From Candidatus Obscuribacterales bacterium (GTDB lineage: Bacteria; Cyanobacteriota; Vampirovibrionia; Obscuribacterales; Obscuribacteraceae): a stretch of 64,000 nt of DNA. The notes under the pieces are model-generated. The model saw only the letters and a list, made by a program, of their open reading frames with translations. It was not told the origin of the DNA and did no database searches. Position 1 is the first letter of the stretch; each line of letters opens with the position of its first letter. A program made the position numbers and the translations under genes. The stretch spans positions 1 through 64,000 of the forward strand of contig JAIERK010000113.1 of NCBI GenBank assembly GCA_019746975.1, written 5' to 3'. Shown here in pieces: positions 18,724 to 27,287 of the stretch.

Positions 18724-19515
18724 TCAATAGGTGGATCTTCGCTTGCCTCCGTCTATTGAGATGGTCGATCCTGTCACATATGAGGCTTTCTGCGAACAAA
18801 GGAAGGCTGCCATCGCGGCAAACTCCTCGGGGTTACCCATTCGTGCCATCGGGATCGCGGCGAGGTAGTGTTTCAAATACTCTTCTTTGCTTTGAGCGGT
18901 TTTTGATATACGGGCTTCCATGAGCTCTTCCAGGCGCTCCGTCGCAATTGCCCCAGGTGCCAGGCAATTAACCGTGATTTGATGAGGGGCGAGCTCGTCC
19001 GATAAAGTCTTCAGCATTGCGGTTACGGCGGATCGCATGGCATTCGAGATTGCCAGATTGGCGATGGGCTCAATCACGCTCAAAGATGTAACACAGATAA
19101 TTCTGCCCCATTTCTTTTCGACCATTTTAGGAACGAACGCTTGATTGAGGTGAACTATCATTTGAAACAGTTGGTGAAATCCGATTTCCCACTCCTCGAG
19201 CCTGGTATCCATCGCGGATGACGGCTTAGGTCCGCCTGTGTTGAGGATCAAGATGTCTACAGCGCCGACCTGCTCATTGACCGACTTGATTAGATTTTCG
19301 CGGTCTGTTCCGAGAGTCAGGTCGCAGCTTTTGAAGTGCACACGTGCGCCGGTTTCCTTGCGGATATCGTCGGCTGCTGCCTCTAGTGCCGCATCCTGAC
19401 GTGCGCATAAAACCGGTTCGACTCCTTCGCGTGCGAGTTCAAGCGCAATTGCCTTGCCAATGCCGCGTGAAGCGCCAAGTACGAGCGCTTTTTTACCGTT
19501 TAGTCCAAGATCCAT
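18724..19515 (-). CDS. Atypical short-chain dehydrogenase/reductase lacking YxxxK
   Basis: The 263-residue protein starts at an ATG (19513-19515); the frame extends upstream without homology, so this internal start is preferred. The NAD(P)-binding motif is present as GASRGIG near 16-22. The NNAG strand is NTGGP, and the protein ends with an SDR-type GSTISIDGG. Where the catalytic Tyr-x3-Lys should be, 13 residues after the active Ser position, the sequence reads SNAMR, replacing Tyr with Ser and Lys with Arg. A recognised subgroup of SDR proteins has NTGGP plus SNxxR, so this is a subgroup trait. Activity is uncertain. Confidence 0.85.
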   Translation of the reverse strand: MDLGLNGKKALVLGASRGIGKAIALELAREGVEPVLCARQDAALEAAADDIRKETGARVHFKSCDLTLGTDRENLIKSVNEQVGAVDILILNTGGPKPSSAMDTRLEEWEIGFHQLFQMIVHLNQAFVPKMVEKKWGRIICVTSLSVIEPIANLAISNAMRSAVTAMLKTLSDELAPHQITVNCLAPGAIATERLEELMEARISKTAQSKEEYLKHYLAAIPMARMGNPEEFAAMAAFLCSQKASYVTGSTISIDGGKRRSTY

Positions 19516-19620
19516 CCTGACAACCCCGTTGTGCTGTGCTGTTATATTACATACAAGGAAACAGAATTTTGCTCTGTAGGAGCGAGCGAAAAAACAATGT
19601 TGCAACACAATTGCTTTCGG

Positions 19621-19726
19621 GGAATTAAAATCGAGCCGAAATTATTCCCTGTGGGGATATTCGTTGCGACGATTCTTTGAGAGGAATAAAATCAGCTTTG
19701 ATAGTATTGCCTGTGAGGAATATTGA
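19621..19726. repeat. Pair of imperfect ~44-bp direct repeats
   Basis: The stretch from 19621 (GGAATTAAAATC ... CTGTGGGGATATTCG) is echoed from 19683 (GGAATAAAATC ... CTGTGAGGAATATTG) with indels. The second copy ends just before the ribosome binding site of the gene starting at 19741. The function is unknown; a duplicated operator is one possibility. Confidence 0.5.
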
Positions 19727-19740
19727 AGCGGGAGAAGTCC

Positions 19741-20388
19741 ATGGCAGCTAAACCTGGATTGCCGAAGCCGCCTGATACGGGAGACGATGACAACGCTCCG
19801 ATGTCGGAACCTGAGCTGGATAGGCACCGGAAAGGTGCGCCACCTCGGGCTTTGACCCAGTATAAAGGCCGAATGATCGTGTCGAATCAGGGAATGCTCG
19901 GCTATCTGATGCTTCCTGCCAAGTTCGAGTTGGTGGATAGCAAGGAAACTTCGACCTATCGTCTTTACGAGTACGGGGTTACTGGAAACGAGAAAATGAA
20001 GATCGGTCACTGGATTTTCGATTCGAAAACGGCTCCTATGACCGAGCCTGCGATAGTTGGTTTGAGAACGCTGTTGAACACAGAACCACATAGGGTGTCT
20101 GATGAAGAGATGGAGTTTCTCGAGGAAGTTATTCCGCAAGAACTCTATGGACACAGCGGCGCCTTCGATATAGTCAACTTGCGCACTGAGACCTTTGCAA
20201 ACAAAACAGTACTTACGATGGAGAATCGATGGTGGGATGACGACCTGAGAGCATTCGGAATGTTTTATTTCGGAGACAGTTCGTGCACTTTTCTCGAAAC
20301 GCTCCATTTCGAATCGAGCGATTTTGACTATAGGAAAACCTTTCTATCAGCGAAGGCGGCATTTCTTCGCATCAAGTGGAATGATTGA
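19741..20388 (+). CDS. Conserved hypothetical protein
   Basis: The protein has 215 residues and starts at the ATG following GGGAGAAG; a TTG 18 bases upstream is in frame but less well placed. It has no signal peptide, membrane helix or recognised motif. The N-terminus (residues 1-40) is Pro/Asp-rich and probably disordered; the remainder alternates like an alpha/beta fold with an aromatic-rich segment (ENRWWDDDLRAFGMFYFGD). A minus-strand frame covers the same bases, but codon pattern and ribosome binding site favour this one. Function unknown. Confidence 0.6.
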   Translation: MAAKPGLPKPPDTGDDDNAPMSEPELDRHRKGAPPRALTQYKGRMIVSNQGMLGYLMLPAKFELVDSKETSTYRLYEYGVTGNEKMKIGHWIFDSKTAPMTEPAIVGLRTLLNTEPHRVSDEEMEFLEEVIPQELYGHSGAFDIVNLRTETFANKTVLTMENRWWDDDLRAFGMFYFGDSSCTFLETLHFESSDFDYRKTFLSAKAAFLRIKWND

Positions 20389-20401
20389 TTAATCGTTCAG
20401 G

Positions 20402-20427
20402 TCAATCAATCAATCAATCAATCAATC
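20402..20427. repeat. Tetranucleotide microsatellite (TCAA)6
   Basis: Six perfect TCAA units are followed after a short interruption by GTCA units to about 20448. It lies in the convergent gap after the gene ending at 20388 and before the dehydrogenase ending at 20502. Confidence 0.9.
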
Positions 20428-20501
20428 GGGCAGGCAGTCAGTCAGTCAATCATTGAACGTTCAATCATGATCGATCGAATGAATCTTTGATTCTCCCGTC
20501 A

Positions 20502-21971
20502 TTATTTCGAATATTTGTACGAGATTGTCTTAGCTTCGGAGAAGAACTCCAGGCTGTATCGGCCGCCTTCGCGACCTATACCTGACGACTTCTGTCCGCC
20601 GAATGGAGTGCGAAGATCTCGAGCAAACCAGCAGTTGACCCAGACCATACCGGCTCTGATCTGTTGTGAAACGCGATGACAGCGGTTGACATTTTCGCTC
20701 CATAGCGAGGAAGACAGACCGTAAGGTGTGCTGTTGGCGAGTGCAACTGCTTCCTCCTCGCTGTCGAATGGCACCACCGGTAGCACTGGTCCAAATATCT
20801 CTTCTTTCAATAATCTTGATTCTGGAGAGAGCCCTTCGAACACAGTCGGCGCGATGAAGTAGCCGTCACCGAGATGATTGAGTCGATCTCCGCCGGTAAG
20901 AAGTTTTCCTTCTTTCTTGCCGATCTCGATGTAGCTCAACACCTTTTGCATGTGTTCTTCACTAATCAATGCGCCCATCTCCGTCTTCGGATCAAGAGGA
21001 TTACCTACTTTAATCGCCTTCACTTTGTCGACAAGCCGATCAACAACTTTGCGGAAGACATCTTTATGGACGAAAAGGCGAGAGCCGGCAAGACAAATCT
21101 GTCCTTGATTGCGGTATGCGGCGCGAACAGATGTATCGATTGCCTCGTCGAGGTTTGCGTCGTCGAAAATTATGTTGGCACCTTTTCCGCCCAGCTCGAA
21201 CGACAATTTCTTGAGCGTACCGGCGGAGTTGGCCATGATCGCCTTGCCTGTCGAAGTCTCACCGGTAAATGAGATCGACCGTACATCAGGATGCTCTGTT
21301 AGAGCCTCTCCTGCGCCATCGGCTCCGAAGCCATTTACTACGTTGAAAACTCCTTCAGGTAGACCTGCTTGTTGAGCGATTTCAGCGAAGAGATACGCTG
21401 TATATGGTGTCCATTCCGCTGGTTTTAAAACACAAGTATTACCCATTACCAGGCACGGTGCTATTTTCCAGGTTGCTAGATATAGGGGTAGGTTCCATGG
21501 TGTTATCAACCCGCAGACTCCGAGCGGCTCTCTCACTGCTACGTGCATTTCGCTCGCGGCCGGTACGAAACACTCTTCAGTGTATGATGTTGCAAATTGC
21601 GCGAAGAAGTGGAAGTTGAGCGCGGCTCGGGGGACGTCGCCGTTGCTGCTTTCGGAGATCGGTTTTCCTGTGTCGAGCGTTTCTGCTCGGGCGAGTTCAT
21701 CTTTGCGTTCCAGAATCAAGTCACCAATGCGTTTGACTACTTGCCCTCTTTCCTGCATCGACATGCGCGGCCATGGACCCTTCTCGAACGCTTCTTTCGC
21801 GGCTGCGACTGCTGTGTTGATATCATCGGCGGTGCCCAATGCGACATTGCCTAGCACTTTACCGGTAGCTGGATTTATTGTCTCGAATGTTTTTCCCGAT
21901 TTGCCTTTGACGTACTCACCCTTGATGTAGTTGTCTATCTGAATGGTTTTGGTGGGAGTGCTGGCGGTCAT
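20502..21971 (-). CDS. Aldehyde dehydrogenase, 2-aminomuconic semialdehyde dehydrogenase-like
   Basis: This 489-residue protein has the full ALDH set: TPWNLPLY (oxyanion Asn), FTGETSTG, FELGGKGANI (general-base Glu) and GQICLAGSR (catalytic Cys near 295). The C-terminal VNCWFARDLRTPFGG is the signature of the aminomuconic/hydroxymuconic semialdehyde dehydrogenase group (ALDH8-like), whose Arg recognises the substrate carboxylate. The expected reaction is NAD-dependent oxidation of 2-aminomuconate 6-semialdehyde in kynurenine catabolism; a related muconic semialdehyde is possible. A GAGGTGA precedes the ATG. The RidA-like gene lies 33 bases upstream, indicating one operon. Confidence 0.88.
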   Translation of the reverse strand: MTASTPTKTIQIDNYIKGEYVKGKSGKTFETINPATGKVLGNVALGTADDINTAVAAAKEAFEKGPWPRMSMQERGQVVKRIGDLILERKDELARAETLDTGKPISESSNGDVPRAALNFHFFAQFATSYTEECFVPAASEMHVAVREPLGVCGLITPWNLPLYLATWKIAPCLVMGNTCVLKPAEWTPYTAYLFAEIAQQAGLPEGVFNVVNGFGADGAGEALTEHPDVRSISFTGETSTGKAIMANSAGTLKKLSFELGGKGANIIFDDANLDEAIDTSVRAAYRNQGQICLAGSRLFVHKDVFRKVVDRLVDKVKAIKVGNPLDPKTEMGALISEEHMQKVLSYIEIGKKEGKLLTGGDRLNHLGDGYFIAPTVFEGLSPESRLLKEEIFGPVLPVVPFDSEEEAVALANSTPYGLSSSLWSENVNRCHRVSQQIRAGMVWVNCWFARDLRTPFGGQKSSGIGREGGRYSLEFFSEAKTISYKYSK

Positions 21972-22004
21972 TTATTTCACCTCGCTCTATTTCGTAGGAA
22001 TCGG

Positions 22005-22442
22005 TTAGTCTGGATATACTGCAGTCGCTTTCATCTCGATGAAGTTCTTACCAGGTAGACCCGCTACTTGCACCGTAGTGCGTGCGGGCGGGTCCTGAAA
22101 AGAGAAGTGCTTGGTATAAACCTGGTTGTACTTCGCAAAGTCTTTCATGTCACAGAGGAATACGGAGACATCAACCAGATTTTCCATTTTGAGACCGGCC
22201 TCTTCGAGTACTACCCTCAAATTCTTGATGACCGCCTCGGTCTGAACCTCGATATCGTAGGATGTGATTTTGCCGCTTTGGTCGGTGGTGACGCCTTCCT
22301 CTTCGCCGGTATCAGGATTGCGGGCACCCTGTCCAGCGACGAACAAGAGATTGCCGGCTCTCACGGCGTGAGAGTAGGCACCTAGCGGGCTCGGTGCTTT
22401 TCCGGTGATGTTGAATCCAACTTTCGATTTTGCCATTGTCAT
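22005..22442 (-). CDS. RidA-family protein, 2-aminomuconate deaminase-like
   Basis: This 145-residue RidA-fold protein carries GAYSHAVRAGNLLFVAGQG near 21-39 and RTTVQVAGLP with the ligand-binding Arg near 121. The pattern SYDIEVQTEAV ... LVDVSVFLCDMKDF ... YNQVY is typical of the RidA branch annotated as 2-aminomuconate deaminase (AmnD-like) rather than general RidA. With the adjacent aminomuconic semialdehyde dehydrogenase-like gene, this suggests two successive steps of tryptophan degradation. A second in-frame ATG lies two codons in. A general imine deaminase is the alternative. Confidence 0.85.
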   Translation of the reverse strand: MTMAKSKVGFNITGKAPSPLGAYSHAVRAGNLLFVAGQGARNPDTGEEEGVTTDQSGKITSYDIEVQTEAVIKNLRVVLEEAGLKMENLVDVSVFLCDMKDFAKYNQVYTKHFSFQDPPARTTVQVAGLPGKNFIEMKATAVYPD

Positions 22443-22607
22443 TGTTGCACCAGTCCGCTCTCTTTCGACTTGTGAAGAGCCCCCATTGCAAGAGTCCTCG
22501 ACGGTGGCCCGTAAACTTCAAAGTTTATAATGAATTCCATCCGGCGGTGCGAAATTGATCCTGTCATTGTAATGTTTACTGAGTTTTTGTAGTCGAGTCA
22601 TAGATGC

Positions 22608-23276
22608 ATGGCAATTGGTCAGACCGCTTTTCAATACACAAAGATTATCGATATCTCCCAACCGGTCGCTTCTTCCAGCGCCTGCTTCCCGGGAGATACT
22701 CCTTTCTCGCGAACGGTGACGTTGACCTATCGTGATAGCGGCATAGTCAATTTGACTGCTCTGACGATGAGCCCTCACGTCGGGACTCACGCTGACTCCC
22801 CTATACATATAAAGGGTGATATGACAGACCCGGAAGGTATGGCCGCGGATTTGCCGCTAGACGCCTTTGTTGGTCCTGTGCGCGTTATCGATCTTGCGCC
22901 CTTCACAGGCCCCATTTCGAGTCAGCAACTTCTGGACCAACTAGCTGGACACACCGCGCCGCCACGGGTTCTATTCAAGACTTGCAACCAGATACGGTAT
23001 CATATCTTCGAAGAAGACTATTCCTATTTGTCTGTGGAACTTGTTGAGATACTCGCAAAAATGGGGGTGCGTCTCACTGGACTCGATACTCCTTCCGTCG
23101 ACCATGTTCACTCGAAAACTCTTGACACTCACAACAAGCTCGATCAATTCAAAATGGTTTGGTTGGAAAATCTTGACCTTACTGGTGTTACGGGTGGTGA
23201 CTACTTTTTGATTGCATTGCCGATTAAGTTTACGGAACTTGAGGCTTCTCCGGTTCGCGCAGTGCTTCTTGCATAA
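22608..23276 (+). CDS. kynB: Kynurenine formamidase
   Basis: This 222-residue cyclase-family protein is close to bacterial KynB over its whole length. The metal site HVGTHADSPIHI gives His57, His61, Asp63 and His67. The segments PLDAFVGPVRVIDL, GLDTPSVD, SKTLDTHN and IALPIKFTELEASPVRAVL are KynB hallmarks. It hydrolyses N-formylkynurenine to kynurenine and formate, the second step of oxidative tryptophan breakdown. It is transcribed divergently from the RidA/ALDH pair across a 165-bp gap and followed 13 bases later by a BtpA-family gene. No strong Shine-Dalgarno is seen. Confidence 0.9.
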   Translation: MAIGQTAFQYTKIIDISQPVASSSACFPGDTPFSRTVTLTYRDSGIVNLTALTMSPHVGTHADSPIHIKGDMTDPEGMAADLPLDAFVGPVRVIDLAPFTGPISSQQLLDQLAGHTAPPRVLFKTCNQIRYHIFEEDYSYLSVELVEILAKMGVRLTGLDTPSVDHVHSKTLDTHNKLDQFKMVWLENLDLTGVTGGDYFLIALPIKFTELEASPVRAVLLA

Positions 23277-23289
23277 GTTAGGAGAGTCG

Positions 23290-24069
23290 ATGTTCGCTGA
23301 CAGGAGTTGTTCGTTGATCGGGGTGGTGCATTTGCCACCGTTGCCTGGTGCTGCATTCTTTGACGGCGATATGCCTAGAATCATAGATGGTGCCTTGCGC
23401 GAAGCGCTTATCTACAAGGAGACCGGCTTTCATGCGGTGATGGTCGAGAACACTCACGACACGCCCTATCTGAAAGGTGGTGTCGCTCCTGAGACAACGG
23501 CTGCCGTCACTGTCATCAGTCAGGTCTTGAAGAAAGAGATGGGCATGCCGTTCGGTGTGCAAATCCTGGCAGGCGCCAATCTAGAAGCTTTAGGTGCTGC
23601 CGTGGCATCCTCCGCCGACTTCATTCGCGTGGAGGGATTTGTATTCGCGCACATTGGTGACGAGGGTTATCATGAATCATGTGCACCAACACTGATTCGC
23701 AGACGACATTACCTCAAGGCTGATGGAGTCAAAATCTTTGCCGACATTAAGAAGAAGCACTCGTCTCATGCGATAACGCAGGACCTGACTATCTCTGAAG
23801 TGGCGAAAAATGCCGAATACTTCCGAGCCGACGGTGTGATCGTTACCGGTGCACATACGGGCGAATCAGCCGATCTCGACGAGGTAAAGTCCGTTAAGGC
23901 GACCGTCGACATACCGGTGCTTATCGGCTCCGGTATCACTTGCGACAACATCCGCCAGTTTGCCGCGCATTCCGATGCTCTAATTATAGGTTCGGCAGCC
24001 AAGTTTGACGGTCTGTGGTCGAATGCCGTGGATCGCGATCGCTGCAAACGATTGGTGGAAGCTCAATAG
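23290..24069 (+). CDS. BtpA/SgcQ family TIM-barrel protein
   Basis: This 259-residue protein opens with the family motif LIGVVHLPPLPGAA, continues with VENTHDTPY and GVQILAGAN, and ends with VLIGSGITCDNIRQF ... ALIIGSAAKFDG. BtpA-type proteins are TIM barrels; BtpA affects photosystem I accumulation in cyanobacteria, while SgcQ and others sit in sugar operons, so the molecular function is open. The ATG at 23290 follows AGGAG; a longer frame upstream overlaps kynB and is not used. It is probably co-transcribed with kynB. Confidence 0.88.
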   Translation: MFADRSCSLIGVVHLPPLPGAAFFDGDMPRIIDGALREALIYKETGFHAVMVENTHDTPYLKGGVAPETTAAVTVISQVLKKEMGMPFGVQILAGANLEALGAAVASSADFIRVEGFVFAHIGDEGYHESCAPTLIRRRHYLKADGVKIFADIKKKHSSHAITQDLTISEVAKNAEYFRADGVIVTGAHTGESADLDEVKSVKATVDIPVLIGSGITCDNIRQFAAHSDALIIGSAAKFDGLWSNAVDRDRCKRLVEAQ

Positions 24070-24278
24070 CAACGTGCTAAGCTGCTCCCTCAGCTGTTCT
24101 CTAGAGATGCTGAGGCCTGTATCACTGCGCTGTGGTAGCGCGCGACCGCCGTTACAGCGCCGGTATTGGTACCGGTTATTTGCCGACTTCGACGAGCGTT
24201 TCGCAGCAGGGCAGACGTTTGTCTGCCGAAGACAGATCTGTCTTTCCTGACGTCGTGGCTCCTCACGGTCACTTTGAC

Positions 24279-25880
24279 CTACTTCGATTCGTACATGTGA
24301 CCGGTTCTGTAGGTGCGCCCATTCACGAGCGTTTTCCAGAGTGCATCTGACTCGCCGCGGCTATTGGATTTGGCAACAGGAGACACTTTCTTTGGTCGCG
24401 TAGCGGAAACCTTTCTGGTCGTAGATGCAGTCGCCGACTTCGGATGTGGAGCTGTCTGTGTCGACTTAGGCACCGCTGGTGGTGGTGTGACCGCTATTGG
24501 TGCCGGCGGCGTTGGTTTTGACTTTGGTCTTGTTGATGCTGTCGTAGTCGCTGGAGTTGTCGTAGTTGTTGGAGTAGTTGGAGTTGTCGAGCTAGTCACT
24601 ACCGGTGGTGATACATCGGGCGCTGCCGGTGGCGGCGGAGTGGGAGTGGCTGTCGGCGTAATCGGCTGCTCGGTCACGGTCTGCGTTGGGGCCGTCCCGC
24701 CGGACACCATGGTGTAGAGACCGACAATGACGAGCGCGCCGATGGTGACTACTGCTACCAGAACACAGGCCCATTGTGCCCATGTCAGTTTGAACAGCAT
24801 TGTTGAAATTAACTCCGTCGGCGGAACTTTTGCGGATGTCTCAACCTCAATCGGCGCTGTTCTTAGAACCTGACTACGCCCAGGTCTTGGAATCGCTTGT
24901 TCGAGTTCGTCCAGCAAATGCTCCATTGACTGATGACGGTGTTCGGGGTTTTTCGCGAGAGCTTTTAGCACGACTTGCTCGACTCTCTCGGGTATATAGA
25001 GATCCGGTCTGGCGTCAGAGAACGGCGGAGGCAACTCTTCGATTTGCTTGCGCATGGTTTCGACCATCGTACGGCCAATCAATGGCAGTCGGTTGGTGAG
25101 CGTTTCGTACATGACGATGCCCATGGAGTAAATGTCACTTCTCTGATCGAGCTTGTCTCCCTGGCATTGCTCCGGTGACATGTACACGGGACTTCCGCAC
25201 ACTTCGCCCATCTGGGTAAGTCTTTGATGATTCTCCGATGTCGAGACGTCTTCCATGATCTGAGCGACGCCGAAGTCCACCACTTTGACGAAGTCTTTAT
25301 CGCCGTCGTAACTGATCAAAATGATGTTGCTGGGCTTCAGATCTCTGTGAATAATTCCCTGCTTGTGCGCATGACCAAGTGCTTCTGCCGCTTGCATGAA
25401 CAGCTTGAGCGCCCTGTCTACCTTGACCTGACCTTCTTGTCGTATGACATCGGCCAGCGCCACGCCCTGGAGGTAGTCCATGACGATGTAAGGTTGACCG
25501 GTTTGCTGCGAGATGCCGAAATCATAAACCGTGATGATATGCGGGTGATTGAGCTTACAAGTATGTCGACCTTCTTGTTGGAAACGCTTTACGCTCATCG
25601 AGTCGCCGAGATGGTGCGATTGCAACATCTTGATTGCGACAATTCGGTCCATGACGTCCTGGCGACCTTTGTAGACTACGCCCATTCCGCCTGTGCCCAG
25701 GTGTTCGAGAATCTCGTACTTGCCTGCCAGCTTTGTCCCAAGCAATGGATCCTGAGCCAGAGGTACGAGCATGCTGTTGTCGTGCGGGCACGCTGCTATG
25801 ATACCGGTGTATTTGCGGTGGCACTCGAGACAGTACTTCCGCTCTAGATTGTCGTGTAAATGCTCGGTTGAGTTGACCAT
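24279..25880 (-). CDS. Membrane Ser/Thr protein kinase with N-terminal zinc ribbon
   Basis: The protein has 533 residues. Residues 17-34 hold a CxxC...CPHD zinc-ribbon-like element. The kinase domain spans about 52-320: glycine loop LGTGGMGVVYKG, VAIKML lysine, catalytic IIHRDLKPSN, metal-binding VVDFG, and SPVYMSPEQ. One transmembrane helix lies near 375-397, followed by a Pro/Thr-rich tail of about 130 residues outside the membrane. This is a PknB-type Hanks kinase; the tail is probably a surface or wall-associated stalk. ATG 25880 is preferred over an adjacent upstream TTG. Confidence 0.92.
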   Translation of the reverse strand: MVNSTEHLHDNLERKYCLECHRKYTGIIAACPHDNSMLVPLAQDPLLGTKLAGKYEILEHLGTGGMGVVYKGRQDVMDRIVAIKMLQSHHLGDSMSVKRFQQEGRHTCKLNHPHIITVYDFGISQQTGQPYIVMDYLQGVALADVIRQEGQVKVDRALKLFMQAAEALGHAHKQGIIHRDLKPSNIILISYDGDKDFVKVVDFGVAQIMEDVSTSENHQRLTQMGEVCGSPVYMSPEQCQGDKLDQRSDIYSMGIVMYETLTNRLPLIGRTMVETMRKQIEELPPPFSDARPDLYIPERVEQVVLKALAKNPEHRHQSMEHLLDELEQAIPRPGRSQVLRTAPIEVETSAKVPPTELISTMLFKLTWAQWACVLVAVVTIGALVIVGLYTMVSGGTAPTQTVTEQPITPTATPTPPPPAAPDVSPPVVTSSTTPTTPTTTTTPATTTASTRPKSKPTPPAPIAVTPPPAVPKSTQTAPHPKSATASTTRKVSATRPKKVSPVAKSNSRGESDALWKTLVNGRTYRTGHMYESK

Positions 25881-26016
25881 CAAAATGAATGTTATGGAGT
25901 TCTGGTTGAAGAAACAGTAGCAACGCCAATACTAGATTAGCTTATTAAGCATTATTAATGTGCCCGGGAGAACCCCGTATTAACCTTAAACATCCTCTGC
26001 CGCCGAATTTCCGTGC

Positions 26017-27279
26017 TCATTGCAGTGTCGACATAGCTGGCGCCAGGCTTTCCTGTCTGACAGCAGCGCCGTCAACGACCGATATTAAGGTTGCCCCTGC
26101 GAGCCATTCTTTCTCAAAACCGTCCAGGTGAGTGGTGGTAATGAGTGTTTGCATGCCCCGATCGACCGACTCCATGAGAAAGCCCTGTCGTCGAAGATCG
26201 AGCTCGGCCATTACGTCATCGAGCATCAAGACTGGAGGCTCTTCGAGAAAGTCCGATATGAGCTTAAGCTCGGACAGTTTCAGTGCGATAACAAGACTTC
26301 GTTGCTGTCCTTGACTCCCAAAGGCGGTTGCATCTTTGTCGTTGAGAGCAAATCGAACATCGTCTCGATGCGGCCCTGTCAGCGTCTGGCGTCTAGCTAT
26401 TTCATCGGCGCGGCGCTGTTGATAGAGTTGCAACAATTTGTTGGCGAGTTCGAGTTCGTCGAGCTCTTCAATGGATATAGTGTCAGCTTGTTGATAACCG
26501 CTACGATCGTCCAAATCGGAACAACCAAAATCCTGACTTTCATTTGTGCGAACATGAAAGTGATAGTGTGCCGAAAGCTTTTCTCGCGATCCTGAAATTT
26601 TCTCCTGGTACTCTTCTGCTATCGGAATCGCTTGCTTCAAAGACTTGATGCGCTGTTTGATGATTGTCGCTCCCATTGTCGCGAGCTGTTGATCCCAAAC
26701 TTTGAGTTGGTCTATGTCACTGCCTGTAAGTCTGCCTTTCTCGAAGAATAGCTTGAGTAGCCGATTACGCTGAGTGACGGCTTTCTCGTAGCGATTCAAT
26801 AACGTTCGAAATCCGGTGGATAATGTTGACGATAGCTCGTCTATCCAATCTCGCCTGTCGCTTGGACCGCCTCGAATCAGGCTCATATCCTGGCTTTTGA
26901 AGCCGACAGTCACTAGGTGACCCTTTAATCCTCTCGTATTTCCTTTTGGTACGCCATTGAGCTTAATCAGTTTTTCTGTCTTCTGTGGTTGATTGAGAGC
27001 TGCATCTCCCTTTCGTCTCAGGCAGATCGTGATCTTTTGATCGTAATTGCGAGCGACAAACTCAACTTCTACCAGCGCCTCTGACGCACCCTGCAAAATC
27101 AGTTCCGCCTCTTGATGTGTTCGGTAAGACCGACCTCTGGAGGCGTATTCGATCGCTTCTAGAAGATTGGTTTTGCCTTGCGCATTTTCGCCGATGATCA
27201 CATTTCGCTCAGGGCAAAACGAGACTACCTCCTCGTTGTAGTTGCGGAAGTTCTTGATGGTAAGCTTCTTAACGAGCAT
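26017..27279 (-). CDS. recF: DNA replication and repair protein RecF
   Basis: This 420-residue SMC-like ATPase starts KKLTIKNFRNY, has Walker A GENAQGKT (residues 30-37), signature LTGPHRDDV and the GSQGQQRS segment, and Walker B PVLMLDDVMAELD. RecF helps load RecA at single-strand gaps. It is longer than the usual 360-380 residues, with extra sequence around 235-285 after SAHYHFHV. The start lies 8 bases after the ribF stop, so they form an operon, divergent from gyrB, which is a classic recF neighbour. Confidence 0.95.
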   Translation of the reverse strand: MLVKKLTIKNFRNYNEEVVSFCPERNVIIGENAQGKTNLLEAIEYASRGRSYRTHQEAELILQGASEALVEVEFVARNYDQKITICLRRKGDAALNQPQKTEKLIKLNGVPKGNTRGLKGHLVTVGFKSQDMSLIRGGPSDRRDWIDELSSTLSTGFRTLLNRYEKAVTQRNRLLKLFFEKGRLTGSDIDQLKVWDQQLATMGATIIKQRIKSLKQAIPIAEEYQEKISGSREKLSAHYHFHVRTNESQDFGCSDLDDRSGYQQADTISIEELDELELANKLLQLYQQRRADEIARRQTLTGPHRDDVRFALNDKDATAFGSQGQQRSLVIALKLSELKLISDFLEEPPVLMLDDVMAELDLRRQGFLMESVDRGMQTLITTTHLDGFEKEWLAGATLISVVDGAAVRQESLAPAMSTLQ

Positions 27280-27287
27280 GACTGTTG

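Noticed and set aside
19642-20307. 221-residue minus-strand frame opposite the hypothetical gene at 19741
   Set aside because: The plus-strand frame has a Shine-Dalgarno sequence and ordinary protein composition; the minus frame has neither.
24313-24717. Val/Gly-rich plus-strand frame opposite the kinase tail
   Set aside because: It is the mirror of the Pro/Thr-rich codons of the kinase tail.
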